64,000 bases of DNA, taken from NCBI GenBank assembly GCA_022592435.1, contig JABYQS010000001.1:186001-250000 (forward strand), read 5' to 3'. The position numbers were made by a program, and so were the translations under genes. Source of the stretch: Cerioporus squamosus (lineage: Eukaryota > Basidiomycota > Agaricomycetes > Polyporales > Polyporaceae). This document shows, piece after piece, positions 34,808-47,085 of the stretch. The notes beneath the pieces were generated by a model that worked only from the letters and a program-made list of their open reading frames with translations, had not been told where the DNA came from and did no database searches. Each line of letters opens with the position of its first letter. The first letter of the stretch is position 1.

Positions 34808-37079
34808 TCATGAGGTCCTACCCAATGCCAACATCACAATCGCATATATGTTAGCTGCGAGGATGATGAAGAAAATGAGGTATGCTAGAGTCGTTACTAC
34901 CCAACCATTCGCGAACGATTGATATGCTGCCTCATCTAACGATATCGATGTTCCTTCCTCCGAATCATGAACCTGATGCTCGTGCTTCTCGATTGTCACG
35001 TGGTACTTCTCTTCCACGCTGTGCTCCGCATGCAGCTGTACCTCTACAATGGCATCCGGGAGTGGGGTGCCTGCCGCTGGAGTCGCCAACGTCGGTAACA
35101 CGTCTTGCGAAGCTGCCTGCGTGGACTCCACAGCTCCCGTGGGCTTCCTGACGGACATCACGGACTTCGACGACGTCAGCCAGATGAGCGGCGCCGCTAC
35201 GAACGGAAGTACGATGGACAGGGCGACTTGGGACGCCACAAGAAGAGTGTCAATGCCTGGCCGCCCCACCGCTATGGCGACGGCGACAGACGGTATCAGA
35301 CCTATGAGGCGGGTGATTATGCGGCGGAGGAACGGCTGGAAGGGTCGTGACAATGCATGAGCATAAAGTCACCTATTGCAGCCGGAGAGACGCGCTGACG
35401 TACGGAAACTCTCCACTCGATGAACCCTTCGGAGACAATCTGCCCCGCAAGGGTTGCCGTGATGCTCGCAGTCTGGCCAGCGCAGAGCAGTGCGAGAGCA
35501 AAAATGAATGCAGCAGCTGTGCGATGAGTGATAGCATCAGTTAAAGTGCCGTTCCGAATTACGTGAATTGTTGCAGTTACCGCACCTTTGCCGATATGCT
35601 CCTTGATCAAATCATGGGCATCGAAGAGGCCCGCAGGGACGCTTGTCGTCGATGAGGCACCCTTGAAGAAGACGGTCGCCGCTATCACGAGAATCCTGTT
35701 ACAAAACACTCAGAATGCATGCGCCACCTGGTTTGGAAGGACACTCACGCGGAGTTTATTGGCACGGCAACGGCCAACAGGCTCACGATCACATCCACCA
35801 GTCCATGGGAAAGGTGAGCTCGGATGAAGTCGAGCTCGTTATTCTCTCGACCGTACTTGTCACGGTAGTCCCTTGATGCAGCGACGCGCTCGGCGCGAGA
35901 GACTGTGAGCAGGGATTGGAACCAGGCCCTCAAACTCCCCCGAAGGTTTGAGGGTGGTGGTGTCATCGTGGGGTTGGGTAGAACTGGCTCTGGCCCGATC
36001 CTATCCTGAGTAGCCAGGTACGACCCGAGAAACAATGCGTGCGGCATAACTGTAGCACCGAGAATCCCAACAGCTGCATAAGGTGGTCAGTTCCACGATG
36101 ACCGGAAGTAGAGAAGTGCCGCTTACCAGTGTACAAGGCATCGGGTTTTGTCTGGAATAGGGCTTTTGATGGGATGTACCCAAGGAAGGCGTTCGACCAG
36201 TCGGGTCCCACGCGGACCAGCAGCACTACGAAGCAGATGAACACCACTGAAACCTGCACATGATTGATTATCTGTCGCTTGTAGCAAATGCGCTCGCACT
36301 TACAAGGGCAATGACGGACCACTCGAATATTTTGACTGGTCGACCATGTCCTCGAGATGGATCCCCGAGAATCAAGAAGATCAGAACATCGGAAGCAGTA
36401 ATGAGCACGGCTGCCCATAGGGGGATAGACGGGAAAATGAGACACAGACCGATGGCCGAACCAAGCAACTCGGCCAGGTCTGTGCTCACAATAGCTATCT
36501 CAGAGCACACGTAGAGCGGGTAGAGTACACCATATCGCACGAGGCGCTTGTATCGGGGCCGGTCGTGGAGGAGTACTCGGCAGTGAGATGCCAAATCTAC
36601 AGGACAGAATCAGCACTTCCACACCCGTCGCTTTGTGACAGAAGCTACCTAGACCCGTTACGCATCCCAGCTTAAAGGCCAGAGACTGTGGTGACGCAGT
36701 CCATGTCAACGATTCGCTAGCACTGCTGTGTACGTTGGGTTCGATTAGGCTCACCTGCAACACCATCGCACCGAGACCGGCCATCAAGATAACGAAGAGC
36801 ATAGGTCGGTTACCGAACAGGGACCCAGCCTGGAGGTCAACACTCCAGTTGCCACTGTTGATTTGTTTCAGTATGACTTTACGCAGCTCGACGCAGTCCG
36901 AGTTGCACTCACGGGTCGAAGTACGCAACAGCGCAGATGATGCCAACTCCTACGTGTTTCGTAACATGCTTGTATACGAGACGGCAACAGTATAGCACTC
37001 TTTCACGCCAGGTGGGAGCATCATTTATTGGCTGCGTCCGGTATACGGCTGTGCGCTCTGGATGGTCCAGGAGAGACAT
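34808..37079 (-). CDS. NRAMP-family divalent metal transporter
   Basis: Proton-coupled manganese/iron transporter (yeast Smf type). Start MSLLDHPERTAVYRT at 37079, then GVGIICAVAYFDP joined to GNWSVDLQAGS, giving the metal-binding DPGN of TM1. Further blocks: YPLYVCSEIAIVSTDLAELL, LWAAVLITASDVLIFLIL, VSVVFICFVVLLVR, and the TM6 motif VMPHALFLGSYLATQDR (MPH). A long hydrophilic loop with RDYRDKYGRENNELDFI follows, then GAAFIFALALLCAGQTASIT, GQIVSEGFIEW, and late membrane segments (LIGLIPSVAVAIAVGR). The final exon has an extended acidic, His-rich loop (EEKYHVTIEKHEHQVHDSEE) before the last membrane segment; this loop could sense metal (inference). About eight exons. Shares a 308-bp divergent promoter with MED6. 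Confidence 0.94.
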
Positions 37080-37387
37080 CTGTGGAGGAGGGGGCGAGAA
37101 GGGGGAGATCCAGAGCAGCCTCCATGGCGGCGGTGAGTACTTGTCGGGACCAGGACAGCGGGAAGAAACAGGAGAGCGGTAGCGGGCGTATTATTGCTCA
37201 TTTCTCACTGCAGCGGGTCCGGTCGAGGTAGAATGGGAAGGTTGCCGTCCAGCGTGAGACGCGCCGCGACGCGTTCGCGCGGGCCGCCACCCAATCGCGT
37301 CCAAGCGCCGCAGCCCTGGTCCCGACCTCCGCTTTCTCTCTATCCACCACCACCGCACCACCGCGTTCTCTCTCTGTCCAGGACAAC
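37080..37387. promoter_or_regulatory. Divergent promoter NRAMP/MED6
   Basis: 308 bp between opposite start codons; pyrimidine-rich on the plus strand before the MED6 ATG. Confidence 0.4.
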
Positions 37388-38591
37388 ATGGACGTCGACC
37401 TGCATCCCCCAGACGACTACAGTCATCGCTTCTTCATCTGGCACGAGTGGATACAGGTCTCCGACTTCCTCCAAATGCGCCAGGACCACTAATATGTTCA
37501 CGCTCTCTGACTTAGGCACATGGTCCTCTCACCGCCGAGAATGCGTTCGACTACTTTACCACGTCCATGTTCTACGATAAACAGAGTAACAATCAGGTCC
37601 TGCGCATGCAAACTATGCACACTGGCCAACCATTGGTCAACGAGGCGGAGGAGCTCAAGTAGGCGGCACCCCCTACGTCGGGTGACATATCTAATTGGCC
37701 GTATTCATAGACGCTTCACCGGCATCGAGTTTGCTCTTGTGCATGCCGAGCCACCCTCCTTGTTTATCATCCACAAGCGCGAGCGGTTCTCACCGGAGGA
37801 AGGTGAGTAGGAGGTGAGTCTTGCCTTCACCCGTTTTGAGACGTCCAATCGCACAGTCCGCCCCTTGGCCGTGTACTTCATCCTGAACAACCGCATATAT
37901 CAATCACCGGACGTATACTCCCTTGTGTCCAACCGCCTCGTAAGTGCATGTGCATCGGAACTCGTCCGAGGGTGTGCACAGCTCATCACCTGTTGCAGCT
38001 GACGTCCTTGCACTCGCTGCAAAAGTCGCTTGACATTCTCAGATCGCACAGACCAGCGTACACGCCGCGCACAGGCTTTGTGTGGCCGATCGTCGAACCT
38101 TCCACCGGCGATGCTTCAGCGAAGAAGCGCATTCAGGATGGCGAGACAGCTCCCGAAACCCAAGACACCGTGGAGATGCCAGGAGCGCGAGGATTGGCCA
38201 ACGACTCGAAACGCCAGCAGAACAACATGCTGCTGTTCAATGCCATGCGGACTACGGCTGTACATGCGCGAGAGTCCTTCCAATTGCCCTCTGTCCCTAC
38301 GGACGAGACCGTTCCGGAAACACCTGTGACAGCCACAGCAGGCCGATCGTCTGTAACCCCGGCACCAGGCCCGGGAGGTGTCGCGACGCGAGCTCCTTCA
38401 CTAGCCCCTGTGCCCCAAGAACCACCCAAAGGTCCGCCCGGGGGTGGCAAGAAGAAGAAAAAGAGTGAGTTCTGTCATATCATCTGTGATCATCCGGAGC
38501 TGAGGCGTCCTCGCGACGTAGGGACGGCCACCCTCCCTTCTGCAGCTCCTTGACCGCACGTTACGTTCTTGCATCAGGGCCTGTCCTCTGA
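37388..38591 (+). CDS. med6: Mediator complex subunit 6
   Basis: Head-module subunit of Mediator, linking activators to RNA polymerase II. Start MDVDLHPPDDYSHRFFIWHE; exon 1 ends WIQ and joins AHGPLTAENAFDYFTTS, FYDKQSNNQVLRMQ, EFALVHAEPPSLFIIHKRER, VRPLAVYFILNNRIYQSPDV and NRLLTSLHSLQKSLDIL, the conserved MED6 core. The C-terminal part is Pro/Thr-rich (low complexity) with a final KKKKK run, then a short last exon giving RPVL and a stop at 38591. Reading through the last donor instead would end at 38553. About five exons. Confidence 0.93.
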
Positions 38592-38973
38592 GAGCTCTTC
38601 ACTCGTCCCACGGCACCAAGGTACGCCCATCGGGACTCTCTAGTTGCACTTGGCCATGCGCATCCTGGCAAGACGTTTCGTTATACTGCTGTCATCGTGT
38701 ATGCATTCACATGAACTCCACACAGTTACACGTAGTTTAACGAGAGAGTAGAGCGGGAACACACGCTTCGGCGGCCCTAGTCGCTGTCTCGGGAAATCTG
38801 TCATGACCAAGGTCCCCCCGACTCCGTGGGTTGGATGTGTGCTATCCATATGTGGCGTGCGAGTGCAGTTCCCGGGACTCGGTGCTTCGGAACTTGGTAC
38901 TCGAAGATGGGGAGAGGGGTCCAACTTTGGACCATGCGTGACTTATCCTTGGGAAGTGATAGGTGCCTGGTGG

Positions 38974-39809
38974 CTACCTTGCGCCTACCCCTGTAAGCCT
39001 GCCCGCAAGCCACCCAAGAGGAGTCTGGAGGCCGGCGCTGCGTGAACCGACAGTCCCACCGCCGCCGAGCGAGAGCGGGTTGGCAGACGCAAACGACTCT
39101 TTGCGTGCCTTCGCGGCTTCTTGGACTACATTGAAGAGACGACAACATGTGTTCAGTATAAGGCGGGGATATGTCGGTTGAGGCAGCGGCTTACCGGCGC
39201 GGTCAATCTCATTGACGTTTGTTTCCAGTACGAGACCGCCTTGGATTATCTCAGCGAGGATGTGGTGCGCCTTCGGGGAAACGGGAGCAGTGAGAACATG
39301 CTGTAGAGCAACGAACACGCTGCACCGTACCTCATCGAAGTGGAAGACCAGGTCGAGCTCGCATACGTTCTCGAATGCGCTATCGAGCGATTCGACGAAG
39401 ACCTGCGGGGGGAGACATCCGCATCCCGAGCTGCCGCACGAGCACGACGCACGACTCACCTGTATCAGATCCAATATGCCGAGCTCGCTCTCCGCGCTGT
39501 CCACCACGAACACGAAGTAGAGCGTGGCGTAGCTCCGGTACACCACGCGCAGCTTCTCCCCATCCCCGTCCTTCGGCTTGAGGAACGCCTCGAGCTCCGG
39601 CGCGTCGAGGAAGTTGCAGAGTACCTGCAGGCCGTCCCGACACGAGCGCGTAGATCTTCTCGATTAGAGTCTGCGTTGACTGGTGGATCGGCGAGTAGAA
39701 CTTGATCAAGCGGGGCACCCCGGAGGTGTTAACTGCAGAGACTGGGGTGTGAGCGAAGGCGAGGAGGACGACGAATGGCGGGCGGACAGATGAGTACTGC
39801 GTGAATCAT
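38974..39809 (-). CDS. AP-3 adaptor complex sigma subunit (apparent frameshift)
   Basis: Small subunit of the AP-3 clathrin-adaptor complex, for Golgi/endosome-to-vacuole transport. Start MIHAVLI joined to FNTSGVPRLIKFYSP, QSTQTLIEKIYALVSGRPAG, then LCNFLDAPELEAFLKP, VYRSYATLYFVFVVDSAE, GILDLIQ joined to VFVESLDSAFENVCELDLVF, ILAEIIQGGLVLETNVNEID and a Ser/Gly-rich tail (SANPLSLGGGGTVGSR). The RPAG and LCNF segments are in different frames at about 39622: one surplus base with no room for an intron. This could be a sequencing error, a real mutation or ribosomal frameshifting. Family match is otherwise strong and the remaining introns are ordinary. Confidence 0.85.
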
Positions 39810-40551
39810 CCTGCGCACTGCTAAGTATCCTGGATGTCGTACAGTCCATGAAGGTGGTCAAGCTCGAGAGAGCACGACCTGGTGGATGTCGAGCGACTTG
39901 GTGGCGACATAGGGCGGCAATACCGCTGCGGCCCGAACAGCCGCCCATTGGATTGTTCGGCCAGAGGCCGTGTTCACCGTTGGACGAACGAGGAAACAGT
40001 AGAACGACTGGGATTCAGAGTACAGGAATCATTCAAACGTACGTTCACGCATACTGTGATGACAACGGTAGATGAATACAGATGGAGCAACAGTCCCTAA
40101 GATACAGCGGAGTCCGATGCGGCAGTCCATTCTCGTGTCCCAATTATGCGCATCCGCGCACTTCTGCCAACACGATGACCAACGACACGTAAAAAATGAT
40201 TCCCGTCCGAGCTTGAAGACGATGCCCTGGAACCAGATGAGATGCGCCTTAGTTCAGTTCGGGTTGTTCGGCTGTGGCGGGGGTTTCGGGGCGTCCCCGC
40301 GAGTCGGGGTGCACAGATGCTAGCGGAGAACAAACCACGGTCGTTAGCTCAGTACAAGCATGTACGGCACAAGGCAATACGAACGTTCAGCTTGAGAGCA
40401 TGACTGGAGCGGTGCGTCATCGTGCGGCAATTGTACCCGTACCTGTCGCACCAGCGTGAGCAATGAATACGACCATCAGGAGAAGAAGCGAACGCACCAG
40501 CAGTCGTCCTGGTGAGGCGCACCGTCTACAATTGGACACGGACGCCGATGG
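39810..40551. other. Intergenic, no gene seen
   Basis: About 740 bp containing the AP-3 sigma promoter and the 3' UTR of the F-box-like gene. No supported reading frame. Confidence 0.5.
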
Positions 40552-42078
40552 TCAGAAACGAGGCGCGTCGGGGACTAGATGGAAGGACGCACTCTTCTCC
40601 TTCGTTTGCCGCCACCAGACCATGAAGCGCTGTCGGAACAAGTCCTTGATGCACGCAAGGCAGTACCACTCGTCCTTCGACCATTGGTGTTGTTCCTCGT
40701 CGCCGTCGCCGTCGCTGTCAGGGGCAGTCTCTATCAGCTCTTCGAAGAGCTCCTTCTCCGGAACTCTGCCCCCATTACGACCCTGGAGGAGGTATTCCGT
40801 CATCTTGCGAGTCTCATCCCTGTTCCGGGCAAGCATGCCCGGAAGCAGCGAGAGCCTCTCGTGCATGGACAAGTCCCCGGCAAGCAGCGAGATATCTGCT
40901 CTGTTGTAAGTATGCGATTTCAGTCAGTTTTTTATGGTCACTCACTGACAATGCCGATGAGATGCACTCCGCCCACTGTATGGCATCGATCACCTGCGGG
41001 CGAATCAAGTCAGGGAATATGCCACACTGTGTCGCAGTGGAGGGCGTACAAGTGTCGTCGGCCCCGTTAACCGTCTGCAGTATGGCCTTGGACAGTTTCT
41101 GGTCCAATTCGGTTTGCTTGATACTGCGTGATTGCAAGATGTCGTGTATCACGTCTTGCACCGGGCCCCACGACAAACTGTAGAGGGGGGTGGTGTAGCC
41201 ACGTTCCAAGTTCTTGGCCAATCCGCCAGGATTGCTACTCGAGTAAGAAGTAGCAACTATACAACGCGTAAGGTCGTCGTACACGAGTTGACGAATGCGG
41301 GTATACATAGGGTGGGACTCACAACCTGGGTGGTTTGGGAGACCCCGAACTTGCCAGTGCATCATCTCTTCGCAGAACGCACTGGTACTGAGAACTTCCA
41401 AGAGATCCTCTGTAGACAGACACTCGAGAATCTTCTTGAAGCCTGCACGGAAGAACTTTTCTTGGCGCTCTTCAATGGCGTCGTCGTCGTCATCCTCCAT
41501 GTCGGAGAAGTCTTCGACAAGCTCGAATGCACCGTGGTCCAGCATGTCGCGATACAGCCAGTAACGATACATTGCGCGCTGGAACCGCACAGACTCCTCT
41601 GGCTCCAGCTTACTTGTAGGAGACGTGCGATCCTTGTTTCTGTTGCAGCAAGAGGTCAGCCTCTCCCATAGTGTCTGGACCGCCGCTCCAGAAACCCGTA
41701 AAAACGGAGACCTGCGTACCTTTGGCTGTAGAAATCCTCAAGTATCCGGACTGCTTTGTGGTTTTCTTCTAGAGTGCTCGCCAGTGCCTTACTGGGCATC
41801 CAGTCCAAGCTGCGGTAGTGTTCCTCGCTCGGCAACTGGTCGACGTCCGGGCTTTCTCCACGCCGGACTTGTTCCATGTATTGCGCACATCTCGCCGCTT
41901 GAGGTACAGCAGGGCCTGCTGAGTTCGCTAGCACTTCATGGACAATAGATCTTGGATGCGCTTTGAAGGCATGATTGAACATCTTGCAGGATTGGATTGT
42001 GGCGAGCAGGGTGGTGAAGTCGGGCACGTTCACGAGGATTTCGTGGATGACGTCGGACGGAAGGTTGCGTGCAGACAT
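40552..42078 (-). CDS. F-box-like domain protein
   Basis: Probable substrate adaptor of an SCF ubiquitin ligase; targets unknown. Start MSARNLPSDVIHEILVNV with a following helix-rich F-box-like segment (PDFTTLLATIQSCKMFNHAF). The rest has no recognised repeat domain: RAMYRYWLYRDMLDHG, an acidic run (DMEDDDDDAIEER), FCEEMMHWQV, YSLSWGPVQDVIHDIL, RPQVIDAIQWAECISSAL, then LSMHERLSLLPGMLARN, and a C-terminus with CLACIKDLFRQRFMVWWRQ seen in large basidiomycete F-box families. Four or five short introns. TATATA occurs about 55 bp upstream. Confidence 0.7.
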
Positions 42079-43376
42079 GTTTGATTGAGAGAGGAAAAGA
42101 GAAGCAGATCTAGCAGGGCGACGTGAAGCTAAGTATATATGTGCAGCAGGCAACGGTTACGGAACGGAGTCAGGAGGAGGAGGCCCAGTGAGAACGGTGG
42201 CTGGGGTCAACCGCCACACTGGGCAGACGCCCGACGCGGAACCGTCGCGTAACGGTCATGTGGTGGGAATCTTGTGAGCCGAGTCACGCTGTGACACGTT
42301 CCTGTGGTGCTTCCACGTGTTTTTTGAGCAGCACCGCACGGTCCGCACCGGCGAGTAAGTTGTGCGTGTGCGAGTCAGTCCAAGTCAGTGCGTTATAAGA
42401 GATACGTGAAAACCCTCGTGGTTAGGTCATCGACGTCCGTCGCAGCAGGGCCGCTCTCGGAGGATTCGGGACTGCCCTGGGCACAGCACATGGGCGCGCA
42501 CGACGCCAAGGTGCGGCGATATCTTCGGCATTTTCGTCGAGGTTGTGCTGAATTGAGGACGCCATAGATCCGCTACAGGCATGCAAGACATTATATTGAA
42601 TCGACACGGTCGCGATGTATAGGAGGATCGTCTGCGGCCAGTCGGCGAAGGATGAAGAACATATGAATGGCGCACACGGCGAAACGCGGCATAGGAAGAT
42701 GACAGAATACTTGGCTCGAGCTTGGCGGTGACGGTCCTATTTCTGGAGATATATGAAGATGGGACGCAGATGGGGGGAGAGAAACACGGCACATGGTGCG
42801 ATAGAGCACAGCGGCGACACGCTCGTCACTCGGCGAGAGGAGCCAGAGGGAATACACTCGACCTCGCGGCGGATGGACGAGGTGCAAGGAAGGCGGGCGG
42901 ACAGGAGGAGAAGGACGCAGCGTGCAAAAATAGCGCGATTATATTGACGATAAGTAGACGGACAAGTCGACGCTGCTGTTTCGGGAGTGCCAAGCCCAAG
43001 TTGATGCAAGAATAGGCACACTGCCGATGCTTATTTTGAGAAGACGCCACCATGGACTCGCCCTTGTCCTCCTGTGGCTAGCGGGCTCGCTGCTGGCGTC
43101 GCGGGCTGGCCACGGTGCTCGCGACGGCGTGCTCTCCAGCTGCGCCAAGCAGCCTCCGTCGCGGGCAGCAGCTGGGCAGCGCGTGCGGTGACGCGGAAGG
43201 GGCATGGTGGGATGGGTTCCGAGCAAGTCTTGGCACGCTAAAATTACTCTCTGGACTCTCGAGACGCAGTGTCAAAGATAGTCCCTCGACTTGGCAAGCT
43301 CTGCTCAAATACGCAGCTCTCCACATAATGCCTCATCACCAAGCCCGACTCGCCCCCGTCTGCCCCTCCCCAGCCC
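42079..43376. other. Intergenic, no gene seen
   Basis: About 1.3 kb. Holds the F-box gene promoter (TATATA near 42134) and the promoter of the gene at 43377. Short overlapping frames only. Confidence 0.5.
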
Positions 43377-44304
43377 ATGAGCATCCTCCCGTCACCCCCG
43401 CTCCGCCCTCTCTCGCCCGAGCCTGCCTACTCCCACCACCGCCCGCGCCGTCTTGCGCCTTCTGACATGAAGGCCCTTCTTGCTTCTTCTTGGCGTGTCT
43501 TGGAGCAGGTAAGCAGCCAAGTCTACCAAGCGCACACTCTCTGATAACGTTTGTCTCTATAGCCGCCCCCTCCCACTCTGCGCGAGATCCTGGAGGCCTA
43601 CAAAGCCAGAGGAGACGGAGATCGGGAGATGCTACTCGCCATGCTCAATGCCAAGAGTTCCGAGGACCAGGTTAGTCACTTTGACGCAGGCACAGCTACT
43701 GTTCACTCATCCGATGCTCACTTCCTATGTTTAGCGTGTTGCCTCCATTGCGACTCTGCATCGCACGATGCTTGACATGTATCACGCGCCGCCAGTCCCG
43801 GCAGCACCGGTCATGCCTCTTCATGCACCGGACGGCCATCTCTCGCAACCGTATACGCACGCACACCCCTTCCCGTCCCCGCCTGCGTCATACCATCATT
43901 CCCCGCCTGCGTCCATGCCACACCAATTGCACCACGATCATCCCCGCCACGCCCGACATCGAACAGACTCATCGTCATCCATGACGGACCCGCGAGAGAG
44001 GAGCACTCTGCCTTCCTCATCTGCCCAGCAGACTCGCAAGCGCCGCCGGACCTCTCGCTCACCTCCTCCCTACCGTGCAAGAGCTTCGCCATCGCAAGAG
44101 GCTGTATCGACGCACGCGCACGACCTTCCTCTATCCCCGTATTCCTCTGCATCTTCGGCGCAGAGCAGCGCTGGTTCTCCCCGGTCTCGGGAGTCCATGG
44201 CCATCAATTCACTCCTCTTGGACTCCAGTAGTCGCGACGATGATACTCCGAAACGTAACACTAGTTCCGAACGAAGTACAACGATGCCCTCGCGAGAGCG
44301 ATGA
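43377..44304 (+). CDS. Unrecognised Ser/Pro-rich nuclear-type protein
   Basis: Not recognised. Three exons, about 270 residues. Start MSILPSPPLRPLSPEPAYSH (in frame with a second Met at MKALLASSWRVLEQ). A structured segment follows across two clean GT-AG introns: PPPPTLREILEAYKARGDGD, REMLLAMLNAKSSEDQ, RVASIATLHRTMLDMYHAPP. The remainder is low complexity: His/Pro-rich, then a basic run RKRRRTSRSPPPYRARA that looks like a nuclear localisation signal, and Ser-rich stretches (SPYSSASSAQSSAGSPRSRE). The intron pattern and conserved-looking helix (residues about 45-100) support a real gene, possibly a regulatory protein; function unknown. Confidence 0.65.
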
Positions 44305-47085
44305 GGGGTGTTGGTCTTGGCATGTTATTATTGCGTTCGGATCGCTGTGTAGTGTGCGATACTTGATGTAGGATTACGTTAATCGCCATCTGGTCTCCCC
44401 GTCTGGCGCCCTTGCACTGTCATCTATAGGATGTAACCTCTTGAGCTCGTTACTCTGCTGTACTATATGTCATAATACGACTCAGCGTTGTCTTGTTCCC
44501 CTCTCTCTCCTGCGAAGACCGAGTAGGCCGCATAGCAGGGGGGCAATTGCTCCCGGACAGTATCAGTGTAATAAGTTGAGTTGTCCACGAGCTATTCTTG
44601 CGCCTTGCTTCCGTCGATTGACTCACATTAGACTCACCTACCGATAGTCTCAGACTCACAGCCAGGATCCCCCTCGCGACCCAGCGTGCTCTCGAAATAC
44701 CCGGGACGTTCCCACCAGTTGACTTGGCGTGGCATCGGGGGACCAGAGTGTCCGTCGTGCGCGGACGTCTCGGTCGTGGCGCATAGGGTCCGAGGGAGAC
44801 GAGGCGCGGTGTCCCCGCTACTGGCCGTGTACAGGAATCGGATTCAGGTGCTCCGATACTCGCAAGTGGGCCCATAGATGGCGAAATGCCATCCTTGTTC
44901 GGGACTGATGAGCGCGGTCGAAAGGCAAACTGAGGAGTGGAAGGTGTCCGATGTCCTCGCGATGGTGTGGCATTACTGTGGTGAGTGTGCAAGGCTCAAG
45001 CTGCATTCAGTGCGCATGCGATGATCGCAGAATGTAACGAGGAAAAACAGGGTCAAATGCATCCGAGGTTCCAAGGTTCGAATCAGCTCAGTGGTCCCAT
45101 CTCCCTGTATATCCACGCTCATTTTGACACTCCAAGAGACTCGTATCCCTTCGCTCTCATACCATGGCTCGGCGGTAGTCTGATCCCAAGCCATCGGGTC
45201 AACTCAGTCCCCGGTGCATTCTACATGTCATTTATGGCTGTGCTAGCAGCTTGCGCAGGCAGGGGATTTAACTGTAAACCACAATGCGGTCTGTCTGACC
45301 CCTCAACGTCGGACTAACACTGATAAACCTCCTCCAGGCTGGTAGCTAAGATGCTTCTTCGTCAGGCGACAGTCGGCGACATGTACACAACCAGGATGCA
45401 ACTACCCATGCCGGCCTCGCGCGATTCCAAGTTTTGATTTGAGTTCTGGGAGGCCAAACTTAACGCCACCTTGGCCGCTCGAAGTGACGCCGTCGCAGAA
45501 GCCTAGGTACATCGCACATCCGACTCGTTCAACAGGGTTCCAGTGACCAATGATTCAGCCACTGGTTTGGAAATCTGGAAGCATCATGTCACAACAATTC
45601 GCCGCCAGGCTGCGACACTGACATGACTGTCTAGACGTTGGGCTATTGGCGATAGGGAACTTCGTGGCGCCTTGCGCCACAAGCTGTTCCGTGCGTCAGT
45701 CGTCAATCTCAACCCACTATCACAGCGGAGCGCACGATGGTGACTCAGTGAGTCCCATTCCCAGGTCAGGTCTGCTCCGGCTGATAGAAGAGTTGGCGGC
45801 CATAGACGTCTAAACAACGGCGCTCTTTGTGTCATAACAAACACAGGCGGACGGGCGACGATCGCGCCCATGAAATCGTCGGCGCTGCGCCCGCCATAAT
45901 GCGTCTCCGTTCTTGAACGGCGAGGAGTCCTGCATCTACACACGTTCCAGGGAGCATCGCCGTTCAAGTGCTAATTGGCTGCACGCGCTGGGGTATGTGT
46001 CTCTCGATGACCGCTCGACTGAATTAGATTGGCTGAACATTCCTCCAGGTGGAACTCGAAGCACTGGTCTTTGACTCCTTGCGGTCAGCTCCGGTCGCGC
46101 CGGTCGGCGGAAGAGCTGCTGGCCGTTCTGCACAAGTGTACAAGGGCCCGAGAACTGCCCAATACATGTTCCCCGAGAGCAACGGTAGCGGTAGCGGCAA
46201 TGGCAACCGCTCGATGTATTCATGGTTCGAGGGTACACCCTTGACGCAAGTACCGAAGTCGCCTAGGGCCCCTGGTGCTCGAGGACCACCTCTTTTGCGT
46301 CCTTTGGTCGGTGGTATGTGCGGATATGAAGGACAGTCGGCCCGTACATCGTGTACGGCCTTGCCCCATTGCGCGCCCCAGAATAAATTAGCAAACGGGT
46401 TCACATTCGCCATGCTACTGGTATGCCAGGGTCGCAAAGAAGCTCAGCTGCATGTCGATACACACCGACAGGACACTCCGTCATTGCTGCTTCTGTCTGG
46501 CTCCTCCACTTCCGCGCACAGCCTATCCCCTTCTGGACCCCGCCGTCGAATTAGACCAAATCCCGCATGTACTCCAACCTTCGAGAACGTATGCTCTTAT
46601 GTTATGAGCTGACGTCTTCGGCACCTTATGCATTGAGCCTCCAGAACGCCAGTGAAAGCTCGAGATGGGGGGCCCCGCGGCTTCGAAGGGCCTGGATGGA
46701 CAAATCTCCATACCCGTGAGACTGACCGAAGCTTTCTGTTGGTCACAGTGTGCGCTTCGTATCTCTGCATTGAATGTCGATGTTAATACGCATACACGTT
46801 CCTACGCCCTAGGCCGTGAATCGCTGTCCAAACAAGCACCCAAACAAGCCACGCGCCAAGCCACGTCCCAAAACAGCATACAAAACTCACAAACGCGCTG
46901 CCGTCGTACATCACTTCGTAGCGGTCATCCGAGTCGTTCCCAAATGTGTGAATAAAGAAATTTAAGCTCATGACCTTTCTAAACGCATGGACCTAGGTCC
47001 TTCTTGAGCTAGAATGACAGCGAGCCCACTCGGGTGCAGGGAAAGTCGCCGTCCGTGTACAGTCGCATGAGAAAATTCTATCCGC
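44305..47085. other. 2.8-kb stretch without a recognised gene
   Basis: Overlapping frames occur on both strands (for example 46049-46612 plus and 46024-46437 minus). A plus-strand frame near 46050 reads VELEALVFDSLRSAPV and NRSMYSWFEGTPL after a possible splice acceptor, but no domain or start is evident. The GH18 3' UTR lies at the right end. Confidence 0.45.

Noticed and set aside
38974..39530. AP-3 sigma as a pseudogene
   Set aside because: Only one frame discrepancy; splice sites, family motifs and C-terminus are otherwise intact, so a sequencing error is as likely.
42079..43376. Upstream exons of the unknown gene at 43377
   Set aside because: No reading frame with acceptor/donor pairs links to the Met at 43377; an upstream ATG at 43328 is in another frame.
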